A stretch of DNA of 64,000 bases from Pseudoteredinibacter isoporae (GCF_011602085.1 NZ_JAAONY010000001.1:124001-188000), one strand, 5' to 3'; counted from the stretch's first letter, positions 46,580-56,702 are shown. The notes: generated by a model not told the origin, from the letters alone. Program-made: numbers and translations.

Positions 46580-46840
46580 TCAGCCTGCTCTGGCCAGCAT
46601 CGGGTCCAGCTGACCGGTCCGTTCCAGCGCATACAGATCGTCGCAGCCACCAACGTGGCTTTGCCCGATCCAGATCTGGGGCACGGTTCTTTGCTGGGCC
46701 TTGTGCATCATTTCAGCACGCAACTCGGGATTGCCATCAACGTTCAATTCCTTGAAGTCGACGCCTTTGGACGACAACAGAGCCTTGGCACGATGGCAAA
46801 AAGGACAGAAGTCACTTGAATAAATGGTTACATCAGCCAT
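46580..46840 (-). CDS. grxC: Glutaredoxin 3
   Basis: The 86-residue thioredoxin-fold protein has the redox pair Cys12-Pro-Phe-Cys15 (the usual GrxC motif is CPYC), the cis-Pro motif RTVPQIWIG and GGCDDLYAL for glutathione binding. It reduces disulfides and mixed glutathione disulfides. It lies 10 bases from the rhodanese gene, almost certainly in one operon. Confidence 0.97.
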   Translation of the reverse strand: MADVTIYSSDFCPFCHRAKALLSSKGVDFKELNVDGNPELRAEMMHKAQQRTVPQIWIGQSHVGGCDDLYALERTGQLDPMLARAG

Positions 46841-46850
46841 GGAACCGCTC

Positions 46851-47261
46851 CTACTTCTTCACAACGGGCAGGTTTTGACCCTGCCAATCCATCATGCCAC
46901 CACTTAGGCGATTGACCGAGAAGCCACGCTGGGCCAACTGCTTGCCTACCGCACCGGCATGCTGTCCCATCTTATCGACGACTACGATGGTTTTGCCCTC
47001 ATGCTTATCCAGCTCAACAATGCGCTTTTCCATGGTATTGAAAGGAATATTCAACGCATCAACAATGTGGCCAGCGTTAAACTCTTTGGTTTCACGCACA
47101 TCGAGAATCACCGCCTCACCGTCATTGACCAGACGAGTCAGCTCGTGACTGCTGATGGTTTTGCCGCCTTTTTGCTTCTCTGTGAATACATAGAAGAAAA
47201 TCAGGCCCAACAGAATACTGACCAGCAACCACTGCTCAGTAACAAATACCAGTACGTCCAC
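46851..47261 (-). CDS. Membrane-anchored rhodanese-like protein lacking the catalytic Cys
   Basis: The 136-residue protein is YibN-like: one N-terminal membrane helix (about 10-27) and a rhodanese domain with LDVRETKEFNAGHI and GGMMDWQG. In active rhodaneses the loop after the fourth strand carries Cys; here that position reads VVVDKMGQH, with Asp96 in place of Cys. It therefore cannot form the persulfide and may act as a binding or structural domain. It is conserved in place next to grxC and secB. Confidence 0.87.
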   Translation of the reverse strand: MDVLVFVTEQWLLVSILLGLIFFYVFTEKQKGGKTISSHELTRLVNDGEAVILDVRETKEFNAGHIVDALNIPFNTMEKRIVELDKHEGKTIVVVDKMGQHAGAVGKQLAQRGFSVNRLSGGMMDWQGQNLPVVKK

Positions 47262-47546
47262 GCGTCTACCGCCCTCTCAATTGCTTCAACACCCCATCGG
47301 GATGCCAGCTTGGCTAAAATCCCAACTTGGCTAAAATCAAAGCGCCGCAGTATACACGCTATAGCCCCGGTATTTCATCTACGCGGGCGGAAATTACAGC
47401 ATTTATGAGCATTCGCGCCGACGAAGGCGAAAGTGGCCTGAGCAGCTCACCCTCTTCGCCGACTTGAGACCGCTATTTCATGGTGTTGAAGGGCACAAAG
47501 AGGTAAAATTCGCCGTTTTTCAGTGATAGCAATTAAGGTAATAACA

Positions 47547-49100
47547 ATGACGGTGGCGAAAGGCCCTTTGGTTCTGCTCATTTTGGATGGTTTTGGCTAC
47601 TCGGATAGCCAAGAGCATAACGCGATACACAATGCCAACAGCCCCACTTGGGATGCCTTGGTAAAAGAGCGGGCAAACACCTTAATTGCCACTTCCGGTA
47701 TGGCGGTGGGCCTGCCCGATGGTCAAATGGGTAACTCCGAAGTGGGTCATATGACGCTGGGTGCCGGCCGCGTGGTTTATCAAAATTACACCCGCATTAA
47801 CAAAGCCATTGCCGACGGCGATTTTTTCAACAACCCGAGCTACACCCAAGCCATCGACAAAACCGTTGCCAATGGCGGTGCCGTTCACATTATGGGCCTG
47901 CTGTCACCGGGTGGTGTTCACAGCCACGAAGCCCATATGAATGCCGCCATCGAATTGGCCGCACAACGAGGCGCCAAAGAAATTTATCTGCACGCGTTCC
48001 TGGACGGTCGCGATGTCCCCCCACGCAGCGCTGAACCTTCATTGCAAGCGAGCGATACCCTGCTGCGCGAAAAAGGCCTTGGTCGTATCGCTTCCGTCAG
48101 TGGCCGTTTTTTCGGCATGGATCGCGACAACCGTTGGGATCGCGTTCAACAGGCCTATGACCTGATGACCCTGGGCAAAGCCGAATATCGCTATGCCGAC
48201 CCGATCAATGCCTTGCAGGCAGCCTACGCTCGCGATGAAGATGACGAGTTCGTCAAAGCCTCCGTGATTGCCGACGATCAAGAACAGCCCGCAACCATTA
48301 ACGATGGTGACTGCCTGCTGTTCATGAATTTCCGCCCCGACCGCGCACGCCAGATCACTCGCGCATTTGTCGATGATGGCTTTGACGGTTTCGAGCGTGA
48401 AGCCCGCCCGGCTTTGGCAGACTTTGTCATGACCACCGAATACGCCGCCGACATTCCCGCCAGCTGCGCATTCCCACCACAAAATCTGGTGAACTCCTTT
48501 GGCGAGATTATGGCCAAACAGGGCAAGCAACAATTGCGCATCGCCGAAACCGAAAAATACGCCCATGTGACGTTCTTTTTCAGCGGCGGTCAGGAAGAAC
48601 TGTTCGATGGCGAATGCCGTGAGTTGATCCCTTCACCGGACGTTGAAACCTACGATCAGAAGCCGGAAATGAGTGCCCCGGAAGTTACTGAGAAACTGAC
48701 TGCCGCTATTGAATCCGGAAAATACGATGTCATTATCTGTAACTATGCCAACTGTGATCAGGTCGGCCACACCGGCGACTACCATGCCGCAATGAAAGCG
48801 GTAGAGGTTGTTGATGAATGCCTGGCCAAAGTATTTGCCAGCATTGATGCCAGTGGCGGCGAAGCTCTGGTGACCGCCGACCATGGTAATGTTGAAACCA
48901 TGTTCGATACCGAGAGTGGTCAAAAGCATACCCAGCACACAACCTTGCCAGTGCCCTTCGTTTATTATGGCCAGAGAGATATTCGTCTGGCCGAAGGTGG
49001 CAGCCTCGCGGATGTGGCTCCAACCATGCTGGCCCTGATGGGTATCGATCAGCCAAGCGAAATGGACGGGAACAACCTGGCCATTCTGGCGGCACACTAG
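47547..49100 (+). CDS. gpmI: 2,3-bisphosphoglycerate-independent phosphoglycerate mutase
   Basis: The 517-residue manganese enzyme interconverts 3- and 2-phosphoglycerate. It has the alkaline-phosphatase-fold metal sites ILDGFG (Asp14), catalytic Ser64 in MGNSEVGH, and the late motifs [13 protein letters not shown] and TADHGNVE. The start ATG at 47547 follows AAGG; the longer frame adds eight residues. It is the first gene of the gpmI-envC-ctpA-yibQ cluster. Confidence 0.98.
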   Translation: MTVAKGPLVLLILDGFGYSDSQEHNAIHNANSPTWDALVKERANTLIATSGMAVGLPDGQMGNSEVGHMTLGAGRVVYQNYTRINKAIADGDFFNNPSYTQAIDKTVANGGAVHIMGLLSPGGVHSHEAHMNAAIELAAQRGAKEIYLHAFLDGRDVPPRSAEPSLQASDTLLREKGLGRIASVSGRFFGMDRDNRWDRVQQAYDLMTLGKAEYRYADPINALQAAYARDEDDEFVKASVIADDQEQPATINDGDCLLFMNFRPDRARQITRAFVDDGFDGFEREARPALADFVMTTEYAADIPASCAFPPQNLVNSFGEIMAKQGKQQLRIAETEKYAHVTFFFSGGQEELFDGECRELIPSPDVETYDQKPEMSAPEVTEKLTAAIESGKYDVIICNYANCDQVGHTGDYHAAMKAVEVVDECLAKVFASIDASGGEALVTADHGNVETMFDTESGQKHTQHTTLPVPFVYYGQRDIRLAEGGSLADVAPTMLALMGIDQPSEMDGNNLAILAAH

Positions 49101-49119
49101 AATACGGAGATAGCTTTAT

Positions 49120-50265
49120 ATGCAGCGCTTTTTTACCCGACTTGGCCTCTGCGCCTGTTTGATCTGGTCGCCGGCTTTGCTGGCCCAGGATTCCGCGACG
49201 GAATACGAAGACAAACTAAAACAGTTGCGCGAAACCATTGCTGAACTCAAACGTGAAATCAATTCGGTAAAATCCAATCGCAATGCGCTGCAAAACAAAC
49301 TGCAAACGTCTGAAGAAGATATTGCCGCATTGCTGAAAAAGATCGATCGTTTAAAGGGAGATCTTGCCAGCCAAAAAAAGCAGCTAAGCCGGCTCAATAA
49401 AGAGCGGGCGCAACTTCAGCAGAAAAAACTCAGCCAGCAAAAACACATTGGCGAAGAAATTAATGGTGCCTACCGTTTAGGTCAGCGCGGAAATTTGCGT
49501 CTCCTGCTCAATCAGCAGGAGCCCGACAAATTCAGTCGCCAACTGCGCTACTATCACTACATTCTGGAAGCACGACAGGAAAAGCTGACTGAGTTTCGCG
49601 ACACCATTGCACAACTCGACAACATCGAACCGAAAATTCTGGCCAAGACCGAAGCAATTGGCGAACAGCAGAGCCGCCTGCAAAGCCAGCACAAGGAACT
49701 GACCTCAAGGCAAGCAGAGCGACGTCGAACTCTCGCCGCACTGAACAAAACCCTCGCTTCAAAAGATGCCCAGTTGCAAAACAAAGCGGCGGATCAAAAG
49801 CGCCTGCAAAAACTTCTGGACGAAGTCAGCCAAACCCTCGCCAATATTAAATTACCCGGCAGTGGCGTTGCGTTTAAAAAACGCAAAGGCAAATTGAAAT
49901 GGCCCAGCAGCGGACGCATTCGCCACCGTTTTGGCAGCCCTCGAGCGGATGGTAAATTAAAATGGCAAGGTGTTTTTATTCGCGCCAATGACGGTCGCCC
50001 GGTAAGGGCCGTTCACCACGGCCGAGTGGTGTTTTCCGATTACCTCAAAGGGCACGGCATGCTGATCATTGTCGATCATGGCGAGGGCTATATGAGTCTT
50101 TATGCTCACAACCAAACCCTGCTTAAAGACACCGGTGATTGGGTCAACAGTAACGATGTCATTGCCAAAGTTGGCAACACTGGAGGCCTCGAAGAACCCG
50201 GGGTTTACTTCGAGATTCGTTACAAAGGCAACCCTACCAACCCAGCTCGCTGGTGCCGGGCCTGA
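49120..50265 (+). CDS. envC: Murein hydrolase activator EnvC-like protein with degenerate LytM domain
   Basis: The 381-residue periplasmic protein has a signal peptide (cut near LLAQ, about 22), a long coiled coil (about 25-240) with regular Lys/Leu/Gln repeats and a C-terminal M23/LytM domain. The zinc-binding residues of active M23 enzymes are missing: the first His/Asp pair is replaced in KWQGVFIRA and the final HxH by YFEIRY. This is as in EnvC, which does not cut peptidoglycan itself but activates AmiA/AmiB at the septum. The neighbouring genes support this role. Confidence 0.92.
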   Translation: MQRFFTRLGLCACLIWSPALLAQDSATEYEDKLKQLRETIAELKREINSVKSNRNALQNKLQTSEEDIAALLKKIDRLKGDLASQKKQLSRLNKERAQLQQKKLSQQKHIGEEINGAYRLGQRGNLRLLLNQQEPDKFSRQLRYYHYILEARQEKLTEFRDTIAQLDNIEPKILAKTEAIGEQQSRLQSQHKELTSRQAERRRTLAALNKTLASKDAQLQNKAADQKRLQKLLDEVSQTLANIKLPGSGVAFKKRKGKLKWPSSGRIRHRFGSPRADGKLKWQGVFIRANDGRPVRAVHHGRVVFSDYLKGHGMLIIVDHGEGYMSLYAHNQTLLKDTGDWVNSNDVIAKVGNTGGLEEPGVYFEIRYKGNPTNPARWCRA

Positions 50266-50342
50266 TTCAGCCGCTATACCCTTCAGGAGCCCGCAAAAAA
50301 CCGCCTCGGGGCTACTATAAGTATGGTATGGTTGCGGCTGAA
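50266..50342 (+). other. Long-range stem between envC and ctpA
   Basis: TTCAGCCGC (50266-50274), beginning directly after the envC stop, is complementary to GCGGCTGAA (50334-50342). ATACC (50276-50280) with GGTAT (50325-50329) extends the stem, and a smaller hairpin AGCCC/GGGCT sits inside. There is no T-run at its end. It could be an RNA-processing or stability element in the operon mRNA. Confidence 0.5.
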
Positions 50343-50382
50343 CACCCGCCAATAAGAACTACCGGATAATGGACGTCAAATT

Positions 50383-51726
50383 ATGAGGCCTAGCCGACTT
50401 AAGCAAATCAGCCTTGCCCTTTGCGTGGGCCTTGCAACAGGCATCAGCCATGCGCAAGACGCTGCCAGCGATCAGAATGCCCAACAAGGTGCTGATCAGG
50501 GAGTCGCTCAAAGCAATGAACAGGGTCGTTTACCGCTGGATGATTTGCGTACCTTTACCCGGGTCTTTGAAGACATCCGCAGTGGCTATATCGAGGAAGT
50601 CGACGATGCGACGCTGTTTGAATATGCCATCAAAGGCATGTTGAGCGAACTCGATCCTCATTCCACATTTCTCGACGCCAGTAACTTCGACAACCTGAAA
50701 GAGAACACCACCGGTCAGTACGGCGGCCTCGGTATTGAAGTTGGCATGGAAGATGGTTTTGTCAAAGTGATCAGCCCGATGGATGACACTCCGGCCTCTA
50801 CCGCCGGAATCGAAGCCGGCGATCTGATCGTACAAATCGACGGTAAAAGCATCAAAGGCAAAAGCTTGGCAGAAGCCATCGAACTGATGCGCGGTGAAAA
50901 AGGCAGCAAGATCACGCTGAAAGTGATGCGCGATGGCCTGGAAAAACCCAAGGATATCGAGATCATCCGTGATTATATTAAAGTCACCAGCGTGCGCTCT
51001 CGCCTGTTGGATGATCACTACGGCTTGATTCGCATCGCTCAATTTCAAATTCCTACCGGAAAAGATTTTGTTAAAGCGATTGAAAAACTGAAGTCCGAGG
51101 CTGAGCCTTTGAAAGGCTTGATTATCGATCTACGCAATAACCCTGGTGGCGTGCTGCGCGCTTCTGTGCAAGTTGCTGACGCCTTGATGGATGGTGGCCA
51201 GGTGGTCTATACCGAAGGCCGAATCAAAGGCGCCAATGCCGAGTTCAATGCCGAGCCCGGTGACATTACCGACGGCATGCCCGTGATTGTGTTGATTAAC
51301 GGAGGCTCAGCTTCCGCTTCGGAAATTGTGGCCGGTGCTCTGCAGGATCACGATCGCGCGGTCATTCTCGGCACACGCAGTTTCGGCAAAGGCTCCGTAC
51401 AAAGTGTTATTCCCATCAGCAAGGAAAAAGCCATTAAGCTGACCACGTCCTTGTACTTCACACCGAATGGCCGCTCCATTCAGGCCCAGGGAATTGAGCC
51501 GGATATCGAAGTGGAACGCGCCCGTCTCACGGCCATCAAACCCCGTGCACGCATCACCGAAGCCGATCTGTCCGGTCATTTGGGGAATGCCAACGGTGGA
51601 GAAGAAAGCGGTGCTGCTGAACGCAAGCGTCGTCAGGACAATGGCCGCAAGCTTCTAGAGCGCGACAACCAACTCTATGAAGCCCTGAATATTCTGAAAG
51701 GCCTGAGCCTGCTGAGCAAAAAATAA
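50383..51726 (+). CDS. ctpA: C-terminal processing peptidase, S41 family (CtpA/Prc-like)
   Basis: The 447-residue periplasmic protease has a signal peptide (cut near SHAQ, about 24), a PDZ domain (about 90-180, with GGLGIEVGMEDG) and the S41 catalytic core. Ser lies in NGGSASASE and the base Lys in GTRSFGKGSVQ. It trims C-terminal ends of periplasmic or lipoprotein substrates, often cell-wall hydrolases. It is six bases before yibQ, so co-translated. Confidence 0.95.
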   Translation: MRPSRLKQISLALCVGLATGISHAQDAASDQNAQQGADQGVAQSNEQGRLPLDDLRTFTRVFEDIRSGYIEEVDDATLFEYAIKGMLSELDPHSTFLDASNFDNLKENTTGQYGGLGIEVGMEDGFVKVISPMDDTPASTAGIEAGDLIVQIDGKSIKGKSLAEAIELMRGEKGSKITLKVMRDGLEKPKDIEIIRDYIKVTSVRSRLLDDHYGLIRIAQFQIPTGKDFVKAIEKLKSEAEPLKGLIIDLRNNPGGVLRASVQVADALMDGGQVVYTEGRIKGANAEFNAEPGDITDGMPVIVLINGGSASASEIVAGALQDHDRAVILGTRSFGKGSVQSVIPISKEKAIKLTTSLYFTPNGRSIQAQGIEPDIEVERARLTAIKPRARITEADLSGHLGNANGGEESGAAERKRRQDNGRKLLERDNQLYEALNILKGLSLLSKK

Positions 51727-51732
51727 GTTTGT

Positions 51733-52503
51733 ATGAAGTTCTGTTTTACCCTTTTTATCTCTATCGTGAGCATGGTCTGCGTACCAGCCCATGCTCAAAA
51801 ACCTCGCCTGGCCATCATCATTGATGATATCGGCTACCATCTGGAAAACGGCTACCGCAGTATCCAACTGCCGGTGCCCGTCACCCTGGCGGTAATACCC
51901 CATAGCCCCAATGCCCGTGAGTTGGCGAAAGCCGGACATGAAGCTGGCAAAGAGATCATGCTGCATTTACCGATGGCGAGTCACGATGAGAATGCGCCAT
52001 TGGATGAAGGCGGTCTCACCCCGGCGATGGCCGAAGAAGAATTCAAGGATATCGTTCGCAAGGGACTCTCCGCAGTACCTCATATTCGCGGGGTGAACAA
52101 TCACATGGGTTCCGCCCTGACGGAGCAGCCCCAAGCCATGCAGTGGCTGATGGATGAGCTAAGGGAGACCTCGTTCTTCTTTATCGATAGCCGGACCAGC
52201 CCACTGAGCCAGGCCCAGACACTGGCGGAGCAAAATCAGATCCCCAGCGCCAGCCGGGACGTGTTTCTGGACAACAGCCGACGCCACGCCGATATCCTCG
52301 CCCAACTGGAAAAAGCCATCAATCATGCCAAGCGCACCGGCCACGCCATTGCGATTGGCCACCCCTACCCCGAAACCCTGGAAGTGCTGGAAAGATTGGG
52401 GCCTCCACTGCGAATGGTTGGCATTGAGTTCGTGCACGCCTCCACACTCATAAACGGAACTGCGTCACAAAACGACCCAGAGCAAGTAGCGAGCCACCCT
52501 TAA
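51733..52503 (+). CDS. yibQ: Divergent polysaccharide deacetylase family protein (YibQ)
   Basis: The 256-residue exported protein has a signal peptide (cut near AHAQ, about 22) and the divergent deacetylase pattern LAIIIDDIGYH near the start, VIPHSPNA, EIMLHLPMAS, GVNNHMGS and IAIGHPYPETL. These fit a NodB-like barrel with altered metal residues. No activity has been settled for the group. Its fixed position after envC and ctpA suggests a cell-wall role. Confidence 0.92.
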   Translation: MKFCFTLFISIVSMVCVPAHAQKPRLAIIIDDIGYHLENGYRSIQLPVPVTLAVIPHSPNARELAKAGHEAGKEIMLHLPMASHDENAPLDEGGLTPAMAEEEFKDIVRKGLSAVPHIRGVNNHMGSALTEQPQAMQWLMDELRETSFFFIDSRTSPLSQAQTLAEQNQIPSASRDVFLDNSRRHADILAQLEKAINHAKRTGHAIAIGHPYPETLEVLERLGPPLRMVGIEFVHASTLINGTASQNDPEQVASHP

Positions 52504-52562
52504 TTGATCTATTTTTAGTCAGGTTAGGAGAATAGTATGATTTTCTCCCAATGAGATTAAAC

Positions 52563-52568
52563 TATAAT
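52563..52568 (+). promoter_or_regulatory. Candidate -10 element before the small DUF6316-like gene
   Basis: TATAAT, 67 bases upstream of the start; the -35 region is only weakly matched. A short GGAGAA/TTCTCC hairpin lies just upstream. Confidence 0.35.
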
Positions 52569-52635
52569 CGCATTAGGAAACATCAAAAAGGCCAGGATAA
52601 GGCCACAATAATTGTGCGAACCAGGGAGGAACACC

Positions 52636-52869
52636 ATGAAAGCACTTAGCACACAACCCAGAAAAGGCGAATCAGGACGAATTCCGCCTCGCAGCGAACG
52701 CTGTTTTAAGTCTGGCGATTACTGGTACTACAGTACTCGCGAGCAGATCGATATCGGTCCATTCGACGATATAGATCAAGCCGTCGCTGGCGTGGACGCC
52801 TTTGTAGAGTTTGTTTGTGAAAAGCCGACTTTTTCAGATACATTAAAACGGTATAAGTCAGCTGCCTAA
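52636..52869 (+). CDS. Small DUF6316-like protein
   Basis: The 77-residue soluble protein has the core R.ERCFKSGDYWYYSTRE...GPFDDIDQAVAGVDAFVEFV, like small gammaproteobacterial proteins grouped as DUF6316. The pattern suggests a compact beta-hairpin and helix; the function is unknown. GGGAGG precedes the ATG at good spacing, and a terminator follows, so it forms a single-gene transcript. Confidence 0.7.
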   Translation: MKALSTQPRKGESGRIPPRSERCFKSGDYWYYSTREQIDIGPFDDIDQAVAGVDAFVEFVCEKPTFSDTLKRYKSAA

Positions 52870-52896
52870 ACGCTGCGGCCATTAGAAAATTTTCAA

Positions 52897-52921
52897 AGCC
52901 CGGATTGCTCCGGGCTTTTTT
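52897..52921 (+). terminator. Intrinsic terminator of the small DUF6316-like gene
   Basis: AGCCCGG-ATTGCT-CCGGGCT followed by five or more T. Confidence 0.92.
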
Positions 52922-52960
52922 ATGTCCGCCCGATGTTACCCAAAGCGAACAAACTAAGCC

Positions 52961-54322
52961 TCAAGCCTCTTCCTTATCAGCTGCTTTGAAATCCACCAGA
53001 AACACACTCATCAGTACTGCCAAAATCAATCCCAGCCACGGGTCCATGAGGGCCAGACACATGGCTGACAGCAACATACACCCTCTCTCCGCATTGTTGC
53101 TTGCCTTCGCCATCGCAACGTAGGCACAGGCAAAACCGGTCAGCGCTAACGTCACCGCCAGTGCGATCGGCATCATCGGCTTAATGCCCGTCACCACCGG
53201 CGCCAGGAAAAAGATAAACGGCAGACCCAGCATATAATAGGAAGAAATGCCGTCGAACAACGACCCCATGACCTGACGCCCTTGCTGCCAGCGCTGGGCA
53301 ATAACAACATGAATGCCCGTCCACAGGATCCCTTGGGTTGGGAAAAATGGCGCGATCAAAGCGCTGATCGCATTACGAATGGCAACCGAAATATGAGTGC
53401 GGGAATCATTAAAATTCAGAGGTTCGTCTTCGCGATCTTTCTCCACCATGGCGAGCACTTCCTTACCCGTCAGCAGATCACCAAAAAATAAAATGTAACC
53501 AATCAGTGCCAGTGGAATCCCCTGGATAAACATATCCAGACTTGGCCAACCAATCGCAAACGGGCTGACTTTATTAAACATATCCATCATCGGCAAAGAG
53601 AAGAAACCCATTTCAATATCAAACTGAAGTTCTCCCATCAGCGCTCCCACAATGGCACCGAGAATAAAACCGGGGAGCAGGCCCAAAGCCACCAAGCGAG
53701 CCAGCATTGGATAGCGCCCCGCGAGGCGGTGCAAAGGCGCGGAGAACGCCAGTAATAAAGACAAACCAATTGCCACACTGGCACTGAACGGGTGAGTGTT
53801 AAAAATATTGTCTGCGGCTTGCAGATCAAAAACTTTGATAAACGCCGCAATTGACGCACCGAGGATCACGGCTCCCTTGAGCACCTCCGGCATGATTTTT
53901 ATCAGTTTGGCGCCGAGCCCACTGACGCCGAGCACCGCCAACAATAGGGCAAAATCCAATGAAATCGCTGTCATCATTTGCAATCGTTCAACAGGTGTTG
54001 AGAAGCTGTCTGATAACAACAGAGTTAATACAAAAGGCAGAGCCGGGGTCAACCAACCCGAGGCATAGGGCTCACCGAAAATCATCCAGGACGCACTGAT
54101 TAAAAAACTGTGCAGGAAAGACATGGCAATGGCTTCTTCAAAGCTGAGGCCAAAATAATGGGTCAGCAATGGTACCAATGCCAGAGCAGTGGCCGCCGCA
54201 ACAAGAATGCCCTGAAAAAATTCCGGCCAGCAGACACGAGTGTGCAAAATGGGAATACGTGCAGTAAAGCCTAGCCAATGAAAACCGGGTTGCTGCGTAG
54301 CACGCTCGCGTTCATTACTCAT
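52961..54322 (-). CDS. NCS2/DUF3360-like membrane permease
   Basis: The 453-residue membrane protein has about 11-13 helices. It resembles the large DUF3360 group related to xanthine/uracil (NCS2) permeases: GFHWLGFTARIPILHTRVCWPEF (in part) at the start, PEVLKGAVILGASIAAF, GDLLTGKEVL and ALIAPFFPTQG. The substrate is not known. It stands alone on its strand, convergent to the DUF6316-like gene and divergent from pta. Confidence 0.78.
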   Translation of the reverse strand: MSNERERATQQPGFHWLGFTARIPILHTRVCWPEFFQGILVAAATALALVPLLTHYFGLSFEEAIAMSFLHSFLISASWMIFGEPYASGWLTPALPFVLTLLLSDSFSTPVERLQMMTAISLDFALLLAVLGVSGLGAKLIKIMPEVLKGAVILGASIAAFIKVFDLQAADNIFNTHPFSASVAIGLSLLLAFSAPLHRLAGRYPMLARLVALGLLPGFILGAIVGALMGELQFDIEMGFFSLPMMDMFNKVSPFAIGWPSLDMFIQGIPLALIGYILFFGDLLTGKEVLAMVEKDREDEPLNFNDSRTHISVAIRNAISALIAPFFPTQGILWTGIHVVIAQRWQQGRQVMGSLFDGISSYYMLGLPFIFFLAPVVTGIKPMMPIALAVTLALTGFACAYVAMAKASNNAERGCMLLSAMCLALMDPWLGLILAVLMSVFLVDFKAADKEEA

Positions 54323-54540
54323 AGTTGTGTCCGTTTTTCTGGTTGTTATTGTTATCGTTCAGCCCGCAGTATACTGGTTTTTTTCAAGAAACCGCCAACA
54401 CTAATTTAGATGCCAGGAGCGCAATTCGGCTCCCTACAGGAAAAACGATTTAAATCATCGCCTGTTCATCGAAAGGCGATATACTGTTTAATGCACAATC
54501 CAATCGGCAACATAAAGAAGGTGAATAGGAATTCAAAATT

Positions 54541-55461
54541 ATGGTGAATGTATCCCAAGGCCAACTGGAACAGTTTATCGAACAAGCTATCGCCGCTCGC
54601 CCTATCCGCACGGCAGTTGTGCACCCGGTTGCACAAAATGGATTATGCGGAGCCATTGAAGCGGCTGAAAAAGGCATCATCGAGCCCTTATTGATCGGCC
54701 CAGAGTCTCGCATACGCGCCTGCGCCGAAGAGGAAGGCTTGGATATCTCACCATATGCTTTGATCGATACCGCACACAGCCACGCAGCGGCCGAAAAAGC
54801 CGTAGCCCTGGTAAAAGAACAACAGGCTGAAATTTTAATGAAAGCGGATCTCTCGACGGCCGAATTGCTGGAGGCCGTTATCGACAAGCAACACGGCATT
54901 CGAACCGAACGCCGATTGTCCCATGTGTTTGTTTTGGATGTGCCCAATTACCACAAGCCACTATTTATCACCGATGCCGCAATCAATATCGATCCCAAGT
55001 TGCCACAGAAAAAAGACATTGTTCAGAACTGCATTGATTTCTGTAAAGCCTTGGGCATTTCCGAACCCAAGGTCGCTATTCTTGCTGCCGTTGAAAAAGT
55101 AAAATCCTATATGCCGGCAACCATTGATGCTGCCGCACTGTGCAAGATGGCAGATCGCGGACAAATCAAAGGGGCAATTCTTGATGGCCCTCTGGCTTTT
55201 GACAATGCCATTTCCAAGCAGGCTGCTGAAGACAAACATATTCATTCACCGGTTTCCGGTGACGCCGATATTTTACTGGCTCCGGATTTGGAATCCGCCA
55301 ATATGTTAGCCAAGCAGCTTATGTATCTGGCGAATGCAAAATCGGCAGGCATCGCATTGGGGGCAAAAGTGCCGGTCGTTTTGAACAGCCGCGCCGACGG
55401 AACGTTTGCCAGATTGGCATCCTGTGCCCTGGCCTCGCAGCTGGTATTACATAGATCTTAA
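54541..55461 (+). CDS. pta: Phosphate acetyltransferase (short Pta/Ptb-type)
   Basis: The 306-residue enzyme is the catalytic-domain-only form, without the N-terminal DRTGG/AAA region of enteric Pta. It has IEAAEKGIIEPLLIGPE, AEILMKADLSTAELLEAV, ILDGPLAFDNAIS and LLAPDLESANMLAKQL (each a family stretch). It converts acetyl-CoA and phosphate to acetyl phosphate, or butyryl-CoA in the Ptb variant. The pairing with an acetate kinase 27 bases downstream favours acetyl-CoA, though a butyrate-type substrate remains possible. Confidence 0.93.
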   Translation: MVNVSQGQLEQFIEQAIAARPIRTAVVHPVAQNGLCGAIEAAEKGIIEPLLIGPESRIRACAEEEGLDISPYALIDTAHSHAAAEKAVALVKEQQAEILMKADLSTAELLEAVIDKQHGIRTERRLSHVFVLDVPNYHKPLFITDAAINIDPKLPQKKDIVQNCIDFCKALGISEPKVAILAAVEKVKSYMPATIDAAALCKMADRGQIKGAILDGPLAFDNAISKQAAEDKHIHSPVSGDADILLAPDLESANMLAKQLMYLANAKSAGIALGAKVPVVLNSRADGTFARLASCALASQLVLHRS

Positions 55462-55487
55462 TTACGCTCAGGCACAGCGACGAAGCA

Positions 55488-56702
55488 ATGAAAACCATTC
55501 TGACCATCAATGCGGGTTCATCCAGCCTGAAACTGGGCTTGTTTTCCATGGACAAGCAGGCGCTATTATTACGCCTGGACACCTCCGATATATACGGCGA
55601 CGCCCTTTTGAAAATAAAACCCAATGGGGCGCTTGCCAATAAACTTCACAAGCAAAAGATCAGCCTGTCTGACATTGCCGGCCCAGAAGTTTGGCAGGCA
55701 GCATCTTTTGATGCTCATCGATATTGCCTGGAGTACGCTCTGGAATTTATCCAGACCCAACTCAATGACATTGTCATCAGCGGCATCGGTCATCGCGTAG
55801 TGCACGGCAGCGAACACTACTCCAGCCCTTGCTTGCTGGATGAGAAGCACCTTAATAATTTGCAGTCCTTTATTCCGCTTGCACCATTGCATCAACCTTT
55901 TAATTTAAAACTGATCGAACTCTGTCAACAACTGTGCCCAGGTACAGCGCAGGTCGCTTGCTTTGATACCATGTTCCATGTCGGGCAAAGCCAGCTGGAA
56001 CGTTATTACGCCATCCCCAAACGATACAGCGAAGCCGGTGTGCAACGTTATGGCTTTCACGGTTTAAGCTATCAATACATTGCCGGGGAGCTGCAAGGCC
56101 TGAACGCCTCCAGCTCAAAGTCTATCGTCTGCCATCTCGGCGCCGGCGCCAGCATGTGTGCCCTGAAAGATTTCAAATCAGCGGCCTCCAGCATGGGCTT
56201 CAGCGCCCTGGAGGGTCTGCCTATGGGGAGTCGAACCGGAAGTATTGACCCAGGCGTACTGCTGTATCTTCAACGCGAACAGGGCCTCAGCCTGGATGAA
56301 CTGGAAGACCTTTTATACCGCCAAAGCGGTTGCCTGGGAGTCTCCGGGATCAGCTCTGAAATGAAAATACTGCTTGAGCAAGATAACCATGCAGACGCCA
56401 AACTGGCGGTCGATATGTTTTGTTATCGCTCCGCGCTTGAAATCGCACGACTGGCTGCCGTGCTGGAAGGTTTGGACAGCCTGGTTTTTACTGGTGGCAT
56501 TGGTGAGAACTCAGCGTTCATACGTGAGCAAATCAGCACACGCTGCCAATGGTTGGGATTGAAAATTGATTCAGAACGTAATCAGGAAGGTGAGCTTAAC
56601 ATCAGCCACGCGGATTCTTCTATCGATTGCTATGTTATTCCCACGAATGAAGAACTGGTGATCGCTCAGGAATCCATCCAGCTGCTAAACGCAGAGAACT
56701 AA
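55488..56702 (+). CDS. ackA: Acetate kinase
   Basis: The 404-residue ASKHA-fold kinase makes acetate and ATP from acetyl phosphate. It shows the N-terminal NAGSSSLK, GHRVVHG with the substrate-binding Arg, FHGLSYQ, HLGAGASMCA and GGIGENS. It forms a two-gene unit with pta for overflow metabolism or acetate uptake. Confidence 0.97.
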   Translation: MKTILTINAGSSSLKLGLFSMDKQALLLRLDTSDIYGDALLKIKPNGALANKLHKQKISLSDIAGPEVWQAASFDAHRYCLEYALEFIQTQLNDIVISGIGHRVVHGSEHYSSPCLLDEKHLNNLQSFIPLAPLHQPFNLKLIELCQQLCPGTAQVACFDTMFHVGQSQLERYYAIPKRYSEAGVQRYGFHGLSYQYIAGELQGLNASSSKSIVCHLGAGASMCALKDFKSAASSMGFSALEGLPMGSRTGSIDPGVLLYLQREQGLSLDELEDLLYRQSGCLGVSGISSEMKILLEQDNHADAKLAVDMFCYRSALEIARLAAVLEGLDSLVFTGGIGENSAFIREQISTRCQWLGLKIDSERNQEGELNISHADSSIDCYVIPTNEELVIAQESIQLLNAEN

